Shown here: positions 1 to 7,082 of the stretch, piece after piece
Numbering within the stretch: position 1 is the stretch's first letter
How the letters are laid out: each line of letters begins with the position of its first letter
From: JAVBKE01 sp031554215
GTDB taxonomy: Bacteria; Bacillota; Bacilli; JARBTR01
Reading direction: 5' to 3'
Length of the DNA: 16,977 bases
Assembly: GCA_031554215.1 (NCBI GenBank)
Contig: JAVBKF010000135.1
Coordinates: forward strand, 1 to 16,977
The notes under the pieces: generated by a model
Databases searched by the model: none
Seen by the model: only the letters and a program-made list of their open reading frames with translations
Told to the model about the DNA's origin: nothing
Program-made: the position numbers and the translations under genes

Positions 1-228
1 TCAAAGTATTTGATGAAATTACAGCCAGACGGAAAGAAGTTGCACTACTATCTTAAAGATGTAGTGCTTTTCTTTTTTAAAGTGAAACTGCCAAAGAAAC
101 AATACTGTCACGATGAGGAAGTAAAGCATATAAAATCACCAGTCGTTTTTGAAGAAATTTTAGTAGAGAAAAAAGGCGAGGATACACCTTTCGTTCTAGA
201 TGAGGCATGGTTTTTAAATAGGTACTAG
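1..228 (+). CDS. TcpE/ConD-like conjugation membrane protein, 3' end only
   Basis: The reading frame is open from the first base of the window and ends at TAG 226-228, so only the last 75 residues of a longer protein are present. The fragment contains the PDGK...YYLKD stretch followed by a short hydrophobic patch (VVLFFF) and a basic KLPKK segment. This resembles the C-terminal part of TcpE-family proteins (Tn916 Orf17, ICEBs1 ConD), small membrane proteins of the Gram-positive conjugation channel. Its place directly before a VirB4-type ATPase fits: in ICEBs1 conD precedes conE. The ATG and TTG codons near position 10 are internal and have no ribosome binding site. The identification rests on synteny plus a short resemblance, so the family name is probable rather than certain. 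Confidence 0.7.
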   Translation, partial: SKYLMKLQPDGKKLHYYLKDVVLFFFKVKLPKKQYCHDEEVKHIKSPVVFEEILVEKKGEDTPFVLDEAWFLNRY

Positions 229-243
229 AAAGGGAGTGATCAC

Positions 244-2733
244 ATTTTTAAATTTCCAGCAAAAAAGTTTCATAAGAACCTCATGTTGACGAGAACAGGA
301 GATGTTTGGGCTTACTATAAAGTAAAGCCACAATCAATCACTTCAAACAATATTGAAGCGTTAGAAAAAGACAAAAGAAACAAAAGCTACTTTTTTGGAC
401 AATTGCGAAGGTATAAGGATTTTCACTTGGAACTGTATCCGAAGGATATGAACCTAGATGAAAGGTTCAAGGCAATTGAAAACGATTTTGCGCCAGAGTG
501 CGAAAAAATTGCAAAATACTATTCAAATGAAACGATCAGATTATTAGAAAAAGAATTAGGTAAGGTCTGCGAAGAAGCATTTGTTGTAGGCGTACTGCTA
601 AAGCCAAGTGTCATTAGTGACAGCATTAAAGAAACGATTATGAAATCAGTAGAAATGGTATCAGATTCAGTACTGAGTGCGATTGGTTATGAACCGCAAG
701 TAGATGATGCCTATTTTGAAAAGTATTACGACCTAGAAAAAGAACTTGAAGCAATCGTGAGAACAGTCGAAGGTGTACCTTTGACACAAGAAGAGAATAT
801 ATACATCAATAGATACAGCTTCCTGCGTTCAATCAACCATTCAGTAATGGAAGAACAAAAGAATGATGACGTTTTTAGCATCACAGATACAGTAATTGAC
901 CCGAGCGGTAATCTTGGCTATTTAGAACTAAAAACTGCAGAAGGTAAATGTTTTGTTTCTTTTGTACCAGTCGCAAAGACACCGACAAATGTAGGCTATC
1001 TTCATTTATTTCAAACCGCAGAAAAACTAATGTTTCCAGTAGAATTGCACATAAAAGCACACTTTGAAGATATAGAAAAAGTAGGCAATAAAGCAAAGCG
1101 AACCAAACTACGTTTTAAGCAATCTGCGAAAGAAGCAAGAGAGATTGGAGACCATGCTTCCAATTCAAATGTCACAGGAAGATATCTGTTAAACCACCTT
1201 CAAAATGAAGTAGAAAAAGATATCCCACAAGTAAAATGGCAAGCAGTGTACGTTGTATCAGCTTCTTCAAAGAAGTTGTGCAAAAAAAGAGTAAATGCCT
1301 TAATTAGAACACTTGGTCACAAGAAAATTAAAGCAGTGAGACCAATCGCAGATCAGTTGAACCTGTTTTACGCCTGTCTTCACGGAGAGCCACTACAGTT
1401 TCAAAAGAACTGGGTTCATCATACAAATGTAGATGGATTGGCGGAAAATTTATTTGGAGTTTCAAATAAGTTAGGAAACACAACAGGCTTTTATATTGCG
1501 AGGATTGATAATCAGTACAAAGCAGTCGACTTAAAAAAGAGTATTTATGCGAGTCGTAAACCAGTACTGATCAATCCAACGGTAGCGAGTAAAGGGATAA
1601 TCGGAGCGATGACAGATTCACCGCACATCGGCATTACAGGAGAAACGGGAAAAGGAAAATCGTACTTGGTCAAACTCCTGTTAATGCACATGTCCTTTCT
1701 AAACGCCAAAATCCTATATGTCGATCCTAAAAAGGAAATCAAAAGATGGTTTTCTGCGGTAATAGACAACAAAGAAATGCAGAAGAAATATCCACTGTTT
1801 GTAGAACACTTAAAACGCTTTAACTTCGTCACACTGGATGTAACAGATAAAGCGAACTGGGGCGTACTTGACCCGATTTGTTTCCTAAAAGGAACAGATG
1901 CAAAAGACACCGCAGAAGCAATGATCGAACAGATTTACAACACAACAGGCAAAGACCTAGCGAAGACCGCAATCCTAAGAGCGTTATCGGAAACGATTGA
2001 AAGGCGTAAACAAGGAGAAAAGGTCGGTTTATTGAATGTCATTGAAATTCTAAAGAACTCAGATGAAAAAGAAATAAGAGGCGCAGGAGAGCTAATTCAC
2101 GAAAAGGTGAAAGGTAGTATCCTGCAACTCGCTTTCTCAGATGGTTCAAGTGATGGACTCAGTCTAGCATCAAGGATGAATATATTAGAGATTTCAGGTC
2201 TCGAACTACCAAAGGAAACGGATTTACCAAGTGATTATTCAGACTTGGAAAAGAAAAGTATTGCGCTGATGTTACCACTCGGAAAGTTCTGTGAAAAGTT
2301 CGGGAGCGAAGACCCAACGCAAGATACAATCACAATATTTGATGAAGCATGGATATTCTCATCTGCAAAGGGTGGAAAGAAAATCTTGAAAGGAATGAAA
2401 CGTGTCGGCAGATCATTTAACAACATGCTCATTCTAGCAACCCAGTCAGTGGAAGACGTGAGTGAAAAAGATGATCATGGCAACTTCGGAACGATATTTG
2501 CATTCGATGAACCAGCCGAACGTAAAGAAATCCTTCGACATTTAGGGCTTGAAGTAAATGAGAAAAACATAAAGTCCTTGTCAGAAATGCTAAAAGGGCA
2601 ATGTTACTACAAGGATATCTATGGTCGAGTAGGAAAAATAAATATTCATTGTCTTTTTGAAGAAATGGACTTAGCGTTCAAAACAAATGAAAAGAATGCA
2701 AGTGCTATTGCGGAAGAACTGTTTGCATCTTAG
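244..2733 (+). CDS. conE: VirB4-type conjugation ATPase (ConE / Tn916 Orf16 family)
   Basis: Energises assembly of, or transfer through, the Gram-positive type IV secretion channel; it acts as a cytoplasmic ATPase at the membrane. Walker A is GETGKGKS (nt 1639-1662) and Walker B is TIFDEA, with its Asp at 2341. The N-terminal half is the variable VirB4/TraC-like part and the C-terminal half is the P-loop domain; the length (about 830 residues) is normal for ConE/Orf16. The first canonical start is ATG 283, but nothing like a ribosome binding site precedes it. The frame is open back to 229. A good site (AAAGGGAG, 229-236) lies seven bases before ATT 244, and the extra 13 residues (IFKFPAKKFHKNL) look like the usual N-terminus of the family. 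I therefore prefer the rare start ATT 244; if wrong, the gene is 283-2733 (816 residues). It follows the TcpE-like gene by 15 bases and precedes the VirB6-like gene by 17. Confidence 0.93.
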   Translation: MFKFPAKKFHKNLMLTRTGDVWAYYKVKPQSITSNNIEALEKDKRNKSYFFGQLRRYKDFHLELYPKDMNLDERFKAIENDFAPECEKIAKYYSNETIRLLEKELGKVCEEAFVVGVLLKPSVISDSIKETIMKSVEMVSDSVLSAIGYEPQVDDAYFEKYYDLEKELEAIVRTVEGVPLTQEENIYINRYSFLRSINHSVMEEQKNDDVFSITDTVIDPSGNLGYLELKTAEGKCFVSFVPVAKTPTNVGYLHLFQTAEKLMFPVELHIKAHFEDIEKVGNKAKRTKLRFKQSAKEAREIGDHASNSNVTGRYLLNHLQNEVEKDIPQVKWQAVYVVSASSKKLCKKRVNALIRTLGHKKIKAVRPIADQLNLFYACLHGEPLQFQKNWVHHTNVDGLAENLFGVSNKLGNTTGFYIARIDNQYKAVDLKKSIYASRKPVLINPTVASKGIIGAMTDSPHIGITGETGKGKSYLVKLLLMHMSFLNAKILYVDPKKEIKRWFSAVIDNKEMQKKYPLFVEHLKRFNFVTLDVTDKANWGVLDPICFLKGTDAKDTAEAMIEQIYNTTGKDLAKTAILRALSETIERRKQGEKVGLLNVIEILKNSDEKEIRGAGELIHEKVKGSILQLAFSDGSSDGLSLASRMNILEISGLELPKETDLPSDYSDLEKKSIALMLPLGKFCEKFGSEDPTQDTITIFDEAWIFSSAKGGKKILKGMKRVGRSFNNMLILATQSVEDVSEKDDHGNFGTIFAFDEPAERKEILRHLGLEVNEKNIKSLSEMLKGQCYYKDIYGRVGKINIHCLFEEMDLAFKTNEKNASAIAEELFAS

Positions 2734-2750
2734 AAGGAAGGAGGGCAACA

Positions 2751-4688
2751 ATGAGAGAGAAAATTTCATATTTTCTAGGGACTATGGTGATGACTGTAGT
2801 CTCCTTTTTTTCGTTCTTAACACCTGTTTTCGCAGAAACAACAAATGTGGCAGTTCCGTTAATCGATAAATATCCGTTAGGAAACTATGAAGCAATTACA
2901 TTCGTGAGATGGCATATTCGTATTTTCGGCAGTGAAGGATTGGCAGAAATGGGAACAGGTCTAGCCAATTTCTTTTTTACGATAACTAAATTAATTGTAG
3001 ATACAGTTGATTATGGCATTGAGTATTTGTACGGAATAAATGCGATTAATGCTCTTGCGGATCAAACGATAAATGCGGCAGATAAAATATGGTCGAGTCT
3101 CTATGACAATTTTGGAGAAGCGTTGTTGATAGTCGCTGGTTTAGTGATCTTTTGTACATTTGCTTTTAAATCACCGCAAAAAGCATTTCGACAGTTTGGA
3201 CAATTGTGTATTGTATTAATGCTTTCGTTTGGTTTTATGGCTGCAGGAGGGACAATCCTTAAATCTGTAAATAATGTGGCACTAGATGCTCAAAGTAAAA
3301 TCATGTCAGCGGGAACAGGTATGGAAACTGATGCCGTGACCCAAATGAGGAATAAGTATTTTGAAACAACAGTAATGGATCCGTTCTTATTAATGAATTT
3401 CGGAACAACAAATGAAGACCAAATAAAAGAAAAAGATCCTGAAAGAATTGATAGAATTCTTAACCAACCTTCAGCAAATGATGGTGATTTCGGTGATCTT
3501 GATGTAAAAGTTACTCAAGATGAACTTGAGAAAAAAGAAAAGAGCTATGAGAATGTGTATATGAGTGCATCTTATGCCTCGTATAAGCTTACAATAGCGT
3601 TATTTTCGGTCGTTATTGCTATTGGGCTTGGAATTCCAGTGCTAGGGATATCTTTTGCGAACTTCTTTGCACAAATACTTATATTAGCAATGGCGTGGTT
3701 AATGCCATTTTTAATGATTATAAGTTTAATACCGAGATATTCGAACGCTGCATTAAACGGCTTTAAGAAGATGGGGTTAGGGTTTGTAGCAATGATGTTC
3801 TTTGGAGTTATTATGATGGGGTTATTTTACTTGATTGATACAATAAAAATAATTCTTCCAGGTAGCGATACCGCAGGGTACTTATTGCAATCAGCTTGTA
3901 TTATAGTATCGATATTTTTAATCATTAAAAATCGCCACAAGATTATCAAATCATTATCGAATGACATCGTGAGTAATGCTGGATACAAAGGACTTAAGGA
4001 AGCAGATGATTTTCTCAGCGGTAAAGCAAGTGAAACTGCGAAAGATTTACGAGATAAGTTGTTTGGGAACAACTCAGCATCAGAAGCGGATGATGAACAC
4101 CATGAACCAGTCCCAGCACCTGATGTAAGTAGGAGTGAACAAACAACTGATGAAGAAGATCAAGTGGTTGATGAAACAGAATTAGATCGAACTGATCAAG
4201 CGGAAGAGTTGGAAAGTGAAGAAATACTAGATGATTCAGAAGAAGAGTCTACTGACGAAGAGGAATTACCGTCAGATTTAGAAGAACCGCTAGCTGACGA
4301 AGAACTACCACTAGAAGCAGAAGAATCACTAACTGACGAAGACCTACCACTAGAAGTAGAGGAATCACTAACTGATGAAGAACTACCACCAGAAGCAGAA
4401 GAATCACTAACTGATGAAGAACTACCGCCAGAAACAGAAGAGTCAGTGAATGAAGAAAACTTATCATCAGACTTACAAGAAACAATTATTGATGAGGAAC
4501 TACCACTAGAAGTAGAAGAACCGCTAGATCAAGAAGTACCGATTAACGCATCAGAAGGTGAGGTTGTAACTGATCATTCAGTGGAAGAACATTCACAAGA
4601 GGTAGAACAAATCCAAAATAGTTCAAGTGGACTACATGATACGCCTGAATCAGAAGCATCAGATGACATAGATCAGGAACAAGGGTAG
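2751..4688 (+). CDS. conG: VirB6/ConG-like polytopic conjugation protein with acidic repeat tail
   Basis: Probable membrane-pore component of the conjugation channel. Residues 1-28 form a signal-like segment ending ...TPVFA. Hydrophobic segments follow at about 123-138, 150-172, 280-330 (two or three spans), 343-365 and 376-395, then a basic KNRHKIIK turn that marks the return to one side of the membrane. This matches TrbL/VirB6-type proteins and the position of conG in ICEBs1 and orf15 in Tn916. From about residue 440 the protein becomes an extremely acidic tail. Residues 500-590 are about seven copies of a 13-residue unit such as SLTDEELPPEAEE (nt 4248-4520), which I do not recall as a normal part of the family. 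Ribosome binding site GGAAGGAGGG just upstream; 17 bases after the VirB4 stop and 4 bases before the cwlT start, so translation is probably coupled. ICEBs1 has yddF between conE and conG; it is absent here. Confidence 0.85.
   Translation: MREKISYFLGTMVMTVVSFFSFLTPVFAETTNVAVPLIDKYPLGNYEAITFVRWHIRIFGSEGLAEMGTGLANFFFTITKLIVDTVDYGIEYLYGINAINALADQTINAADKIWSSLYDNFGEALLIVAGLVIFCTFAFKSPQKAFRQFGQLCIVLMLSFGFMAAGGTILKSVNNVALDAQSKIMSAGTGMETDAVTQMRNKYFETTVMDPFLLMNFGTTNEDQIKEKDPERIDRILNQPSANDGDFGDLDVKVTQDELEKKEKSYENVYMSASYASYKLTIALFSVVIAIGLGIPVLGISFANFFAQILILAMAWLMPFLMIISLIPRYSNAALNGFKKMGLGFVAMMFFGVIMMGLFYLIDTIKIILPGSDTAGYLLQSACIIVSIFLIIKNRHKIIKSLSNDIVSNAGYKGLKEADDFLSGKASETAKDLRDKLFGNNSASEADDEHHEPVPAPDVSRSEQTTDEEDQVVDETELDRTDQAEELESEEILDDSEEESTDEEELPSDLEEPLADEELPLEAEESLTDEDLPLEVEESLTDEELPPEAEESLTDEELPPETEESVNEENLSSDLQETIIDEELPLEVEEPLDQEVPINASEGEVVTDHSVEEHSQEVEQIQNSSSGLHDTPESEASDDIDQEQG
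4248..4520 (+). repeat. 39-bp tandem repeat coding for acidic 13-residue units
   Basis: About seven in-frame copies of a 39-bp unit lie inside the VirB6-like gene. Translated units run STDEEELPSDLEE, PLADEELPLEAEE, SLTDEDLPLEVEE, SLTDEELPPEAEE, SLTDEELPPETEE, SVNEENLSSDLQE and TIIDEELPLEVEE. The middle copies are nearly identical at the DNA level (for example GAATCACTAACTGATGAAGA recurs), which points to recent expansion by slippage or unequal recombination. The outer copies have diverged. The period is a multiple of three, so copy-number changes keep the frame. Confidence 0.92.
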
Positions 4689-4692
4689 AAGT

Positions 4693-5667
4693 ATGCAGAA
4701 AAAAATTGCACTTAAAGTCTGTAAATGGCTTCTACCTTTTGTATTCCCGCTGCTCATGTTTCTGCTCATTATCCTTTGTGCACTGTATGATGATAGTAAC
4801 AATAATGAAGTACCGACACCGTTGCCAAATCAAGCACTATCGGCAGAATGTGAAGCGTATCGTCCGCTAGTAGTCAAGTACTGTAATGAATACGGAATTC
4901 CAGATCAGGTAGATGTAATCATGGCGATCATGATGCAAGAAAGCGGTGGGAGAGTCCCTGACGTGATGCAAAGTTCAGAATCAATTGGATTACCACCAAA
5001 TTTAATAACAGACCCAGAAGAATCCATAAAATACGGTGTTCAACACTATAAAAGTATCATGGATTCAATACCAAGCAAAGACCAAAATGCCATCATACAA
5101 GGCTATAATTATGGCGGTGCGTGGGCTGGATTTGTGAATGAACGTGGTGGTATTTGGACGCCTGAATTAGCAGTTGAATTCTCGAATATTTGGGCATCCA
5201 AATACGGTTGGGATAGCTATGGTGATAAAGATTATGTTCCGCACGTAATCAGGTATCTACCGCAATATCCACATGGTGATGGTACACAAATATTCGATTA
5301 TGACCAAGTTCACACTATCATGCGTCAGTATTTAGGTGTTCCTTACCTTTTCGGGGGGAAAGACCCAACAACAGGTGGAATAGACTGTTCGGGATTGATG
5401 GAATACTCTTTCGCTCAAGTTGGTATAAATCTAAGTGGTAACGCACAAATGCAATATGATATGACCGAACCAGTTGCGGAAAAAGATGCAGTTCCTGGGG
5501 ATCTTGTATTTTTCACAACCTACAAAGCGGGTGCAAGTCATGTCGGGATGTATGTGGGAAATGACCAGTTCCTAAACGCAAATAACAACGGAGTAGAGTA
5601 CTCGAGTATAACAACATGGAAAGAGCTGTACCCATTTTTAGGCTATAGGAGGGTGGTTCACTATTGA
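4693..5667 (+). CDS. cwlT: CwlT-like bifunctional wall hydrolase (lysozyme-like plus NlpC/P60)
   Basis: Opens the peptidoglycan so that the conjugation channel can span the wall. Residues 13-33 are one strong membrane segment, so the protein is anchored or exported. A lysozyme-like muramidase domain follows (about 55-175), with the likely catalytic Glu83 in MMQESGG and YNYGGAW further on. The C-terminal NlpC/P60 domain (about 210-324) has the nucleophile Cys232 in GGIDCSG, His283 in GASHVGMY and Asn295 in FLNA, giving a Cys-His-Asn triad spaced as in ICEBs1 CwlT. Tn916 Orf14 has the same plan. The start ATG follows the upstream stop by four bases, with AAGGG as a modest ribosome binding site. 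The stop overlaps the next start. Length (324 residues) is normal. Confidence 0.95.
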   Translation: MQKKIALKVCKWLLPFVFPLLMFLLIILCALYDDSNNNEVPTPLPNQALSAECEAYRPLVVKYCNEYGIPDQVDVIMAIMMQESGGRVPDVMQSSESIGLPPNLITDPEESIKYGVQHYKSIMDSIPSKDQNAIIQGYNYGGAWAGFVNERGGIWTPELAVEFSNIWASKYGWDSYGDKDYVPHVIRYLPQYPHGDGTQIFDYDQVHTIMRQYLGVPYLFGGKDPTTGGIDCSGLMEYSFAQVGINLSGNAQMQYDMTEPVAEKDAVPGDLVFFTTYKAGASHVGMYVGNDQFLNANNNGVEYSSITTWKELYPFLGYRRVVHY

Positions 5668-6143
5668 AAAAGAAACGGATAAAAGTCATTTTAGCTCTAG
5701 TGGTAGCACTAATCATTTGGAATGTAAATCACAAGATTGCATCCCAAGATGCAGTTATCCAAAGTTACGAAGAAAAGATCATAGAGTTAAATGAGATAAA
5801 CATATCAGATGCAGACAAACTAAATCGGGAGTTTCTAAACAAATTCTTCACATACGAGTCCACACCAGAACGATATGAAGTGAAGAGCATGACAACTCCT
5901 GATTGTTATGCTTCCCTTTTTCCGTCAGGAGAGATAACCACAGACTCAGGGTTATCCTCAGCATTGACAAGCTGTGAATCGTACAAGAAGGAAGATAGCA
6001 AGGATTCAGTATCATACCTGAATCAATTAGAAATTACAATTGAGATTGAAGGAAAAGAGTCAATTCAACGTGTGTTTTTTGAAACAAAACTAAACTTTAT
6101 AGACGAGGCTTGGAGGGTAAGTGAGGTTGAATTCCTAAGCTAA
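5664..6143 (+). CDS. Small membrane-anchored ICE protein in YddI/TcpC position
   Basis: 159 residues, last gene of the conserved conjugation block. TTG 5664 is chosen as start: a strong AGGAGGG site (5647-5653) lies ten bases ahead, and the protein then opens with KKKR followed by one membrane span (about 6-20), giving an N-in, C-out topology. It overlaps the cwlT stop by four bases, indicating translational coupling. The rest is a soluble, probably external domain ending in a KLNFIDEAWRVSEVEFL stretch, a strand pattern often seen at the end of NTF2-like/VirB8-like folds. It has two cysteines (81 and 104) that could form a disulfide. By position it matches ICEBs1 yddI or Tn916 orf13 (TcpC), but it is about half the length of TcpC. 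The conjugation role is inferred from context; the family is not securely recognised. Confidence 0.75.
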   Translation: MKKKRIKVILALVVALIIWNVNHKIASQDAVIQSYEEKIIELNEINISDADKLNREFLNKFFTYESTPERYEVKSMTTPDCYASLFPSGEITTDSGLSSALTSCESYKKEDSKDSVSYLNQLEITIEIEGKESIQRVFFETKLNFIDEAWRVSEVEFLS

Positions 6144-6351
6144 TTGATGAAGCTGGATCAATGAAATTTATTCAAAATAGAGAAGGTGATGGAAAATCCG
6201 AGATGTCATCGTACTTTCAAAAGAAGCAGCAGAAAAGTTTTATAAACTCCATTTTGATGATTCTGAACCAGTTGACCTATCCTTTGTATCGAAAGAAGCA
6301 GTCAAGGGTTCAGATAAATTCAACATGGTTTTAGAGGTTTTGAAACAATGA
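6131..6351 (+). pseudogene. Frameshifted, 5'-truncated gene remnant in the ICE cargo zone
   Basis: Two overlapping open stretches in different frames read like one protein interrupted once. The first, from 6131, reads IPKLIDEAGSMKFIQNREGDGK. The second, open from 6190, reads RDVIVLSKEAAEKFYKLHFD and continues to LEVLKQ, ending at TGA 6349-6351. The switch falls around GGAAAATCC (6191-6199), where a one-base change in the A run would rejoin them. The second stretch has no start codon near its beginning. ATG 6161 in the first frame lacks a ribosome binding site. I do not recognise the family. It could be the tail of a cargo gene whose front was lost when the element was rearranged. Confidence 0.45.
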
Positions 6352-6374
6352 AAATCCGCAAAGGAGAAAATCCA

Positions 6375-6500
6375 ATGACATATAAAATTGAAGACGTTGC
6401 AAATTGGTTTCTAGCAAAAGATGAAATGAGTAAGAAAAAACTTCAAAAATTATTATACTATGCTTATTCGTGGTTGACGACTGTGAAGGAGGTTGTTTGA
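6375..6500 (+). pseudogene. Panacea/SocA-like antitoxin (DUF4065), N-terminal stump
   Basis: A 41-codon reading frame with a good ribosome binding site (AAGGAG 6361-6366, eight bases before ATG). The sequence IEDVANWFL...MSKKKLQKLLYYAYSW is the hallmark opening of Panacea-domain proteins (SocA, GepA, DUF4065), antitoxins of about 150-180 residues that neutralise varied toxins. Here the similarity stops right after YYAYSW and the frame ends at TGA 6498-6500 after LTTVKEVV, so nearly the whole domain is missing. The break lies just ahead of the ribosome binding site of the next gene, as expected for a deletion joining the two. It is too short to fold as the domain. No intact toxin partner is visible; the broken frame upstream could have been one, which is a guess. 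Confidence 0.7.
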
Positions 6501-6501
6501 T

Positions 6502-6699
6502 ATGCGTTTAGATGAATTCACAAAATTCTTAGAGGAACATGGTGATGAGATCGCAAAGAAAATCCTTGCTAAAGAAAAAAAGGAAGCTGAAGAACTGAAA
6601 AAAAAAAGAGAAGAATTTAGGCTTGAAAATATGTCTGGGTCTCGAGTGAGGAAACCAGTTGATATAAGTTTAGAGTGTACCCATAATGTACCAAAATAA
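6502..6699 (+). CDS. Small charged protein of unknown function, end of ICE
   Basis: 65 residues starting at ATG 6502, chosen because AAGGAGG (6486-6492) sits nine bases ahead; the TTG at 6493 in the same frame directly abuts that site. Residues 1-45 are predicted helical and very rich in Lys and Glu (KKILAKEKKEAEELKKKREE), probably a long amphipathic helix or coiled coil. The last 20 residues are more mixed, with SGSRVRKP and a single Cys. There is no membrane segment, no recognisable domain and no similarity that I can name. It shares its upstream region with the truncated Panacea gene and is followed by the hairpin at 6738. It could be a genuine small cargo gene or the remains of a longer one. 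Confidence 0.55.
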   Translation: MRLDEFTKFLEEHGDEIAKKILAKEKKEAEELKKKREEFRLENMSGSRVRKPVDISLECTHNVPK

Positions 6700-6737
6700 T
6701 AAAAACAACTGAATGCAATTGCAACTTCTGAAATGAA

Positions 6738-6780
6738 AAAATAGCCAAGTCCCTTTATTAATAAGGTTCTTGGCTATTTT
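6738..6780. terminator. Bidirectional terminator between ICE cargo and tRNA-Ser
   Basis: Perfect 12-bp arms AAAATAGCCAAG (6738-6749) and CTTGGCTATTTT (6769-6780) enclose an AT-rich loop that can extend the stem. On the - strand the stem runs into six T residues, an ideal factor-independent terminator for the tRNA gene. On the + strand it ends in TTTT and would stop transcription arriving from the ICE. Confidence 0.88.
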
Positions 6781-6816
6781 CAATTTGTACAACTTAGCAC
6801 AATTTAATCCTAGTTA

Positions 6817-6903
6817 CGGAGAGCAGGGGATTCGAACCCCTGAGACAGTTGCCTGCCTACACGGTTTCCAACCGTGCTCCTTCGGCCACTCGGACAGCTC
6901 TCC
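6817..6903 (-). tRNA. tRNA-Ser, anticodon GGA
   Basis: A complete class II tRNA of 87 bases on the - strand. Acceptor arms GGAGAGC (6903-6897) and GCTCTCC (6824-6818) pair perfectly, with discriminator G at 6817. The anticodon loop TTGGAAA gives GGA, which reads UCC/UCU. A long variable arm follows, and the T arm is GGGGTTCGAATCCCC. CCA is not encoded (TAA follows). The 3' end faces the conjugative element, so this gene is a natural candidate for the integration site. The gene itself is intact. Confidence 0.97.
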
Positions 6904-6943
6904 AGTGTTACTTCCCATGACCGATGCATGGTCAGCAGTTCTA

Positions 6944-6971
6944 ATTATAGCGGTTTTTGAATAAAATTCAA
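6944..6971 (-). promoter_or_regulatory. Promoter of tRNA-Ser
   Basis: On the - strand TTGAAT (6971-6966), a 16-bp spacer and a perfect TATAAT (6949-6944), about 40 bases before the mature 5' end. The -35 box overlaps a short inverted repeat TTTGAAT-AAA-ATTCAAA (6956-6972). Confidence 0.7.
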
Positions 6972-7082
6972 AGAAAAACTTTTGCGAAATTTTGCTAGGA
7001 CAATCGAGCGAAGCAAAAGGCGACGTTTGCCCTCCATTCACTGTGCAGGTCTCACTCATCATCCCCATAGGAGGCCCGGTTT

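Noticed and set aside
4249..4485. Leu/Val-rich open frame on the - strand opposite the VirB6-like gene
   Set aside because: It is the mirror image of the acidic tandem repeat: repeated DNA without stops on both strands. It has no ribosome binding site and a repetitive, unnatural composition.
4248..4520. CRISPR-like array
   Set aside because: The repeats are contiguous, without unique spacers, in frame and protein-coding.
6770..6964. Open frames on both strands across the tRNA gene
   Set aside because: They translate the tRNA-Ser gene and its promoter; a complete cloverleaf explains the sequence.
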